NCBI RefSeq assembly: GCF_014337215.1
Contig: NZ_CP060635.1
Location: forward strand, 385,501 to 449,500
From: Wansuia hejianensis
GTDB lineage: Bacteria; Bacillota; Clostridia; Lachnospirales; Lachnospiraceae
Length of the DNA: 64,000 nt
Reading direction: 5' to 3'
Part shown: one piece after another, positions 59,537-64,000 of the stretch
Layout: each line of letters opens with the position of its first letter
Numbering within the stretch: the stretch's first letter is position 1
The notes under the pieces: generated by a model
Database searches by the model: none
Seen by the model: the letters and a program-made list of their open reading frames with translations, nothing else
Told to the model about the DNA's origin: nothing
Translations under genes and position numbers: made by a program

Positions 59537-59575
59537 GACGTGTGCCGGCGAAGAAGGGCTTCACCGGCACGCGTC
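59537..59575 (+). other. strong intercistronic hairpin between livK and livH
   Basis: GACGTGTGCCGG (59537-59548) pairs with CCGGCACGCGTC (59564-59575), 12 bp with one wobble, and GAAG/CTTC pairs inside. TTAATT follows. It probably causes partial termination or mRNA protection so that livK exceeds livH in amount. Confidence 0.7.
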
Positions 59576-59716
59576 TTAATTACGCGGGCGGCGAGCCAAA
59601 GTCAGTGCTTGCACAGGACACTGGCGGCCGGCGCAATAACGGGCGGAACCCGCGGAGTGTGCTTCGTCCCGCCGGGCCTTGGCCCGCAGCAAAAGAAAAC
59701 AATAAAGGGGTACGTT

Positions 59717-60595
59717 ATGAGTTTCTTGTCTTATCTGATTAACGGAGTCAGCCTCGGAAGCGTATATGCCATTATCGCACTTGGTTATACCATGGTCTAT
59801 GGTATAGCAAAGATGCTGAATTTTGCCCATGGTGATGTTATCATGATCGGAGCGTATGTGGTGTTTACGGCGATGACGGGACTGCAATTAAATCCGGTGC
59901 TGTCTATTCTGATCGCCATGATTGTATGTACGGTTCTGGGCGTGGTAATTGAAAGAGTGGCCTATAAGCCGCTCAGGAATGCGGCGTCGAATCTGGCGGT
60001 GTTGATTACGGCCATAGGTGTCAGCTATCTGCTGCAGAACGTGGCACTCTTAATATTTGGCGCCAATCCGAAATCTTTTTCAGATGTGGTGCAGCTTCCT
60101 GCCCTGAATCTGGCAGGGCTTACAATTCCGGCCAGCACGGTGGTAACCATTATTGCCAACATCGTGATTATGATTGCTCTGAGCACGTTTGTAAAGCGGT
60201 CGAAGCCGGGGCAGGCCATGCAGGCTGTTTCGGAAGACAGGGGCGCTGCAGAACTGATGGGCATTAATGTAAATGCCACGATTGCATTAACATTCGCCAT
60301 CGGTTCCGCGCTGGCAGCTATAGCGGGTGCCCTGCTGTGTTCCTCTTACAGCTCCCTGGATCCCTATACAGGAGCCATGCCTGGCATCAAGGCGTTTGTG
60401 GCTGCCGTATTCGGCGGGATTGGTTCCATTCCCGGAGCTATGGTCGGCGGCATCCTTCTGGGCGTGATTGAGTATCTCAGCAAAGCTTATATTTCCTCAC
60501 AGATTGCCGATGCGATGGTGTTTGCGGTACTGATTGTGGTGCTGCTTGTTAAGCCTGCCGGCCTGTTTGGGAAAAAAGTTCAGGAGAAAGTGTAA
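59717..60595 (+). CDS. livH: branched-chain amino acid ABC transporter permease LivH
   Basis: A 292-residue membrane protein of the LivH group, about eight helices. It begins MSFLSYLINGVSLGSVYAI, has the family LGYTMVYGIAKMLNFAHGDV, the EAA-like loop VSEDRGAAELMGINVN, and KAFVAAVFGGIGSIPGAMVGG near the end. ATG 59717 follows AAAGGGG by 6 bases; an upstream in-frame extension covers only the hairpin region. Works with LivM, LivG and LivF encoded next. Confidence 0.94.
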   Translation: MSFLSYLINGVSLGSVYAIIALGYTMVYGIAKMLNFAHGDVIMIGAYVVFTAMTGLQLNPVLSILIAMIVCTVLGVVIERVAYKPLRNAASNLAVLITAIGVSYLLQNVALLIFGANPKSFSDVVQLPALNLAGLTIPASTVVTIIANIVIMIALSTFVKRSKPGQAMQAVSEDRGAAELMGINVNATIALTFAIGSALAAIAGALLCSSYSSLDPYTGAMPGIKAFVAAVFGGIGSIPGAMVGGILLGVIEYLSKAYISSQIADAMVFAVLIVVLLVKPAGLFGKKVQEKV

Positions 60596-60605
60596 GGTGG
60601 CCGGC

Positions 60606-61664
60606 ATGAAGAAGATGAGAATGAGAAAAGCGACAAAAGATAATATGATCACATATCTGATGGTGGCGGTACTGTTTATCGTTATGCAGGGCCTGTCTGC
60701 CGGAGGAGTGCTTTCTAATCAGATGCAGGGCCTGCTGGTGCCTCTTTGCGTCTATATCATAGCGGCGATTTCCCTGAACCTGGTCGTGGGGATATCCGGG
60801 GAGCTGAGTCTGGGGCATGCAGGCTTCATGTGCCTGGGAGCATTTTTCAGCGCCATGTTCTCTAAGATCGTGGCGGATTCCATGCCCGGAGGGCTGCGTT
60901 TCTTACTGGCGCTGCTGGTTGGCGCGCTGGTTGCAGGCGTGTTCGGAATCCTGATCGGCATTCCTGTACTGCGTCTGAACGGAGACTACCTTGCCATTGT
61001 AACCCTTGCGTTCGGTGAGATTATCAAGAATCTGATGAATGTATTCTACATTGGCAAGGATTCCAACGGCATCCATGTGGCCATGCAGGATGCAACCGCC
61101 CTGAAGATGGGTTCTGACGGTGAAACAATTCTGAAGGGGGCTCAGGGTATTTCAGGGACGCCGAAGGATTCCAACTTCATCATAGGCGTCCTCCTGATAC
61201 TTGTGACTCTGTTTATCATTCAGAACATCATTGATTCCAGGACGGGGCGCGCGATTATGTCCATCAGGGATAACCGCATCGCCGCAGAATCCATTGGAAT
61301 TGACGTGACGAAATACAAGATGCTGGCCTTCTCCGTGTCGGCTGCCCTGGCAGGGATGGCGGGGGCATTGTATTCTCATAATCTGGCCAGCCTGACGGTG
61401 AAGAAGTTTGATTACAACACTTCCATACTGATCCTGGTGTTTGTGGTGCTGGGCGGCATCGGAAATATCCGCGGCTCTATCATCGCTACGATCATCCTGT
61501 ACCTGCTCCCTGAGCTTCTCAGGTTCCTGCAGGATTACCGGATGCTGATCTATGCTATTGTGCTGATCGTCATGATGCTCTTCAACTGGGCGCCGGCGGC
61601 CATCGCCTGGCGTGAACGGATCATGGAGAAGTTTAAGAAGAAAAAGACAAAGGGGGTAGCTTGA
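60606..61664 (+). CDS. livM: branched-chain amino acid ABC transporter permease LivM
   Basis: A 352-residue membrane protein. Family stretches are AAISLNLVVGISGELSLGHAGFM, LRLNGDYLAIVTLAFGEI, the loop SIRDNRIAAESIGIDVTKYK and VVLGGIGNIRGSIIAT. The N-terminus is basic (MKKMRMRKATKD), and ATG codons at 60606, 60615 and 60621 are all possible starts; 60606 has AGGTGG 5 bases upstream. It pairs with LivH to form the pore. Confidence 0.94.
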   Translation: MKKMRMRKATKDNMITYLMVAVLFIVMQGLSAGGVLSNQMQGLLVPLCVYIIAAISLNLVVGISGELSLGHAGFMCLGAFFSAMFSKIVADSMPGGLRFLLALLVGALVAGVFGILIGIPVLRLNGDYLAIVTLAFGEIIKNLMNVFYIGKDSNGIHVAMQDATALKMGSDGETILKGAQGISGTPKDSNFIIGVLLILVTLFIIQNIIDSRTGRAIMSIRDNRIAAESIGIDVTKYKMLAFSVSAALAGMAGALYSHNLASLTVKKFDYNTSILILVFVVLGGIGNIRGSIIATIILYLLPELLRFLQDYRMLIYAIVLIVMMLFNWAPAAIAWRERIMEKFKKKKTKGVA

Positions 61665-61665
61665 C

Positions 61666-62427
61666 ATGGCGATGCTGGAAGTGAAAAACCTCTCTATCTC
61701 CTTTGGAGGCCTCCGCGCTGTGGACAGCTTCAATGTGAACATTGAAAAGGGAGAGCTCTATGGGCTGATCGGGCCAAACGGAGCTGGAAAGACTACGGTA
61801 TTCAACCTGCTGACCGGTGTATATAAGCCGGATGAGGGATTTATCAAACTGGACGGCAAGGATATCACCGGGCATAAAACCATTGAAATCAACAAAGAGG
61901 GAGTCGCCAGGACCTTCCAGAACATCCGGCTCTTTAAACAGCTGACCGTTCTGGATAATGTAAAAGCCGGCCTTCATAATCATCATGTGTATTCCACGCT
62001 TCACGGTATCTTCCGTACCCCGAAATACCGCAGAGTGGAAAAAGAGATGGATGAAAAAGCAATGGAGATCCTGAAGGTGTTTAGCCTGGATGGACAGGCT
62101 GACTATCTGGCCAGTAACCTGCCCTATGGACAGCAGAGGAAGCTGGAGATTGCCAGGGCACTGGCTACGGAGCCGAAGCTTCTGCTTCTGGATGAGCCGG
62201 CCGCCGGCATGAACCCCAATGAGACTCAGGAGCTGATGAATACTATCCGCTTTGTGAGGGATCATTTTGATATGACAATTTTACTGATAGAGCATGATAT
62301 GAAACTCGTGAGCGGAATCTGTGAGAAGCTGACTGTCCTGAACTTCGGTCAGATTCTGACAGAGGGAGATACCAGTGAGGTCCTCAATGACCCCGGGGTC
62401 ATCAAGGCATATCTGGGCGACGAATAG
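61666..62427 (+). CDS. livG: branched-chain amino acid ABC transporter ATPase LivG
   Basis: A 253-residue ABC ATPase. Walker A GPNGAGKTT near residue 38, the LivG-type VARTFQNIRLF, signature in LPYGQQRKLEIARAL (LPYGQ in place of LSGGQ, usual for LivG), Walker B LLLDEPAAGMNP and the LIEHDM His loop. It begins one base after the livM stop. It partners LivF on the cytoplasmic face of LivHM. Confidence 0.95.
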   Translation: MAMLEVKNLSISFGGLRAVDSFNVNIEKGELYGLIGPNGAGKTTVFNLLTGVYKPDEGFIKLDGKDITGHKTIEINKEGVARTFQNIRLFKQLTVLDNVKAGLHNHHVYSTLHGIFRTPKYRRVEKEMDEKAMEILKVFSLDGQADYLASNLPYGQQRKLEIARALATEPKLLLLDEPAAGMNPNETQELMNTIRFVRDHFDMTILLIEHDMKLVSGICEKLTVLNFGQILTEGDTSEVLNDPGVIKAYLGDE

Positions 62428-62440
62428 GAGGATCGGTATC

Positions 62441-63151
62441 ATGGCAATGTTGGAAGTTAAGAATCTTGAAGTATATTATGGCGTGATTAAAGCGCTGAAG
62501 GGGATTTCCTTCGAGGTCAGCCAGGGAGAAGTCATCGCCCTGATCGGGGCCAACGGCGCGGGGAAGACCACGACTCTGCATACATTGACGGGCCTTTTGC
62601 AGGCCAAAGCGGGTTCCATCACTTTTGAGGGGAAGGACATCACGAAGACGCCGGCGCATAATATAGTGAAGCTGGGCATCGCGCATGTTCCGGAGGGACG
62701 CCGTGTGTTCTCCAATCTGACTGTTTATCAGAATCTGCGCATGGGTGCCTACACCCGTCAGGATAAAGGGGAGATCGAGCAGTCACTGCAGACGGTCTAT
62801 CAGCGTTTTCCGCGGCTGGAGGAGAGGAAGAATCAGCTGGCCGGGACTCTGTCCGGCGGGGAGCAGCAGATGCTGGCTATGGGACGGGCTCTGATGTCCC
62901 ATCCAAAGCTGATTGTGATGGATGAGCCCTCCATGGGCCTTTCTCCGATCTTTGTGAATGAAATCTTCGATATTATCGAAAAGGTAAGCGCCGGCGGAAC
63001 GACAGTCCTTCTTGTGGAACAGAATGCGAAGAAGGCCCTTTCCATCGCAGACCGGGCTTACGTACTGGAAACCGGCAACATTGTGCTCTCCGGTGACGCC
63101 AAGAAGCTGTTGAATGATGATTCGATCAAGAAGGCGTATCTGGGAGAATAG
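62441..63151 (+). CDS. livF: branched-chain amino acid ABC transporter ATPase LivF
   Basis: A 236-residue ABC ATPase: Walker A GANGAGKTT near residue 37, GIAHVPEGRRVF, signature LSGGEQQMLAMGRAL, Walker B LIVMDEPSMGLSP and LLVEQNA. The start is ATG 62441, 9 bases after AGGAGG; an upstream in-frame extension overlaps livG and lacks a ribosome site. Last transporter gene of the liv operon; a cytidylate-kinase-like gene follows after 10 bases. Confidence 0.95.
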   Translation: MAMLEVKNLEVYYGVIKALKGISFEVSQGEVIALIGANGAGKTTTLHTLTGLLQAKAGSITFEGKDITKTPAHNIVKLGIAHVPEGRRVFSNLTVYQNLRMGAYTRQDKGEIEQSLQTVYQRFPRLEERKNQLAGTLSGGEQQMLAMGRALMSHPKLIVMDEPSMGLSPIFVNEIFDIIEKVSAGGTTVLLVEQNAKKALSIADRAYVLETGNIVLSGDAKKLLNDDSIKKAYLGE

Positions 63152-63161
63152 GAGGAGCGGG

Positions 63162-63788
63162 ATGGATCAAATAATTATTACAGTTGCCAGGCAGTATGGA
63201 AGCGGAGGGAAGACCATCGGTGAGATGGTGGCGAAAGAGCTGGATATTCCCTGCTATAACCGTGAAATACTCCGTATGGCATCCGAGGAAAGCGGCATCA
63301 ATGAAAAGCTCTTCGCCAGAGTGGATGAGAAGCTGAAGGGGAGTGCGCTGTTCCGCATTTCCAAAAGTGTATATGAAGGTGAATTGCTGCCTCCGGACTC
63401 TGACGATTTTACATCTACCCGGAACCTGTTTAATTATCAGGCTAAAATCATCAAGAAGCTGGCGGAGACAGAGTCCTGCGTGATCGTGGGAAGGTGCGCC
63501 GACTATATCCTAAGGAATTATCCCAATGTGATGAGCGTGTTTGTCCACGCGCCCCACGAGTTCTGCCTGCGTCAGGCGATGATGCGCAACAGCATGACGG
63601 AGCGTGAGATGGAGAAGTTTATCGCGAAGACGGATAAATATCGGGGGGAGTATTACCGGTATTATACGGGCTGGGAATGGACAGACGCCAGGCATTATGA
63701 TCTCTGCCTGAACAGCAGTAAGCTGGGATTTGAAAAATGTAAAGAGGAGATACTCTCTTACCGGAACATCCGTTTTGGCGTTGGCTGA
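63162..63788 (+). CDS. cytidylate kinase-like family protein
   Basis: A 208-residue P-loop kinase of PF13189. Walker A is QYGSGGKTIG (residues 11-20), followed by CYNREILRMASEESGI, VIVGRCADYIL and VFVHAPHEFCLRQAMMRN, whose second half aligns with the LID region of CMP kinases. It is related to, but distinct from, true Cmk, and the substrate is unknown. ATG 63162 follows AGGAGGAGC. It is only 10 bases after livF and so is probably expressed with the liv transporter, a link of unclear meaning. Confidence 0.85.
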   Translation: MDQIIITVARQYGSGGKTIGEMVAKELDIPCYNREILRMASEESGINEKLFARVDEKLKGSALFRISKSVYEGELLPPDSDDFTSTRNLFNYQAKIIKKLAETESCVIVGRCADYILRNYPNVMSVFVHAPHEFCLRQAMMRNSMTEREMEKFIAKTDKYRGEYYRYYTGWEWTDARHYDLCLNSSKLGFEKCKEEILSYRNIRFGVG

Positions 63789-63819
63789 ATGTGAAAAGAC
63801 TTGGAAAAGGATCTGTAAT

Positions 63820-64000
63820 ATGAGCAAAAAAGCAACTGTATACAGTGTCGGGATCATTGGCCTTGTGTTGGCCACGATTCCGCTTCTGGGTTCCGATAAT
63901 GTACCCTTTTTAAAGTGGTGGCTGATGGTACTCGCTCTGGGGATTGGGTTTTATCCTCTGACTTACCTTCTGTTCTCATCGCTGGAAGACCGGGGATGGA
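63820..64000 (+). CDS. membrane protein, 3'-truncated by window edge (DUF2298/YYY-type?)
   Basis: The open frame starts at ATG 63820, 9 bases after AAAAGG, and runs off the window after 60 residues. It begins with a hydrophobic helix (VYSVGIIGLVLATIPLL), then WWLMVLALGIGFYPLTYLLFSSLEDRGW. The GFYPLTYLLF-LEDRGW stretch recalls the start of large DUF2298 (YYY) membrane proteins, but too little is visible to be sure. Confidence 0.55.
   Translation, partial: MSKKATVYSVGIIGLVLATIPLLGSDNVPFLKWWLMVLALGIGFYPLTYLLFSSLEDRGW

Overview
The window looks like chromosomal DNA of a Gram-positive anaerobe of the class Clostridia, most likely family Lachnospiraceae. The reasons are the rbfA-nrnA-truB-ribF order, a yerC-type TrpR-like regulator, DUF1836, LCP and SpoVB/MurJ-type envelope proteins, a 1,410-residue double-activase protein, strong AGGAGG ribosome sites, and lipoproteins with long Ser/Ala-rich tethers. 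This is inference from gene content; no rRNA is present. I see no tRNA, rRNA, CRISPR array, prophage or intact insertion sequence.

Layout. 1-3184: translation and cofactor housekeeping (rbfA, cut by the window edge, then nrnA, truB, ribF). 3277-5054: TrpR-like regulator plus an FAD oxidoreductase. 5105-20631: a catabolic island of about 15.5 kb. 20690-29207: DUF1836 protein, DMT exporter, TIM-barrel isomerase, hisH-hisF, ung, lipid flippase, LCP protein and a membrane-bound MerR regulator. 29281-33513: orphan double-activase protein. 33943-35585: tgt and yajC. 35871-40349: leuB-ilvD-ilvB. 40475-44194: serC-serA-small ORF-DUF1015. 44172-45698: PucR-type regulator. 46130-48190: LTA-synthase-like enzyme. 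48209-51400: PocR/AraC regulator divergent from a corrinoid protein and its methyltransferase. 51671-58155: ABC-F protein, nucleotidyltransferase, sbcD-sbcC. 58269-63788: branched-chain amino acid ABC transporter (five genes) with a cytidylate-kinase-like protein. The last 181 bases start a membrane protein.

The most interesting part is the 5.1-20.6 kb island. It holds an RbsABC-like sugar importer, two diverged L-rhamnose-mutarotase-family proteins, an Anabaena-sensory-rhodopsin-transducer-family protein, a creatinase-like M24 protein that has lost most metal ligands, a creatininase-family hydrolase, a sugar O-acetyltransferase and a uroporphyrinogen-decarboxylase-family protein. At each end sits a large paralogous regulator made of a LacI DNA-binding head, a LacI-type sensor and a second cytosolic domain resembling an ABC solute-binding protein. 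Three promoters carry the same AAACGTTT core palindrome, placed upstream of the -35 region rather than over the promoter. I infer one coordinated uptake and catabolic system for an unidentified sugar-like or cyclitol-like compound, possibly with positive control. The substrate cannot be read from the sequence.

A second accessory unit (48.2-51.4 kb) looks like an inducible corrinoid-dependent demethylation system: a PocR/AraC regulator, a direct repeat placed like AraC half-sites, a corrinoid protein and a methyltransferase with an unusual H-x-D motif. The rest is ordinary core metabolism.
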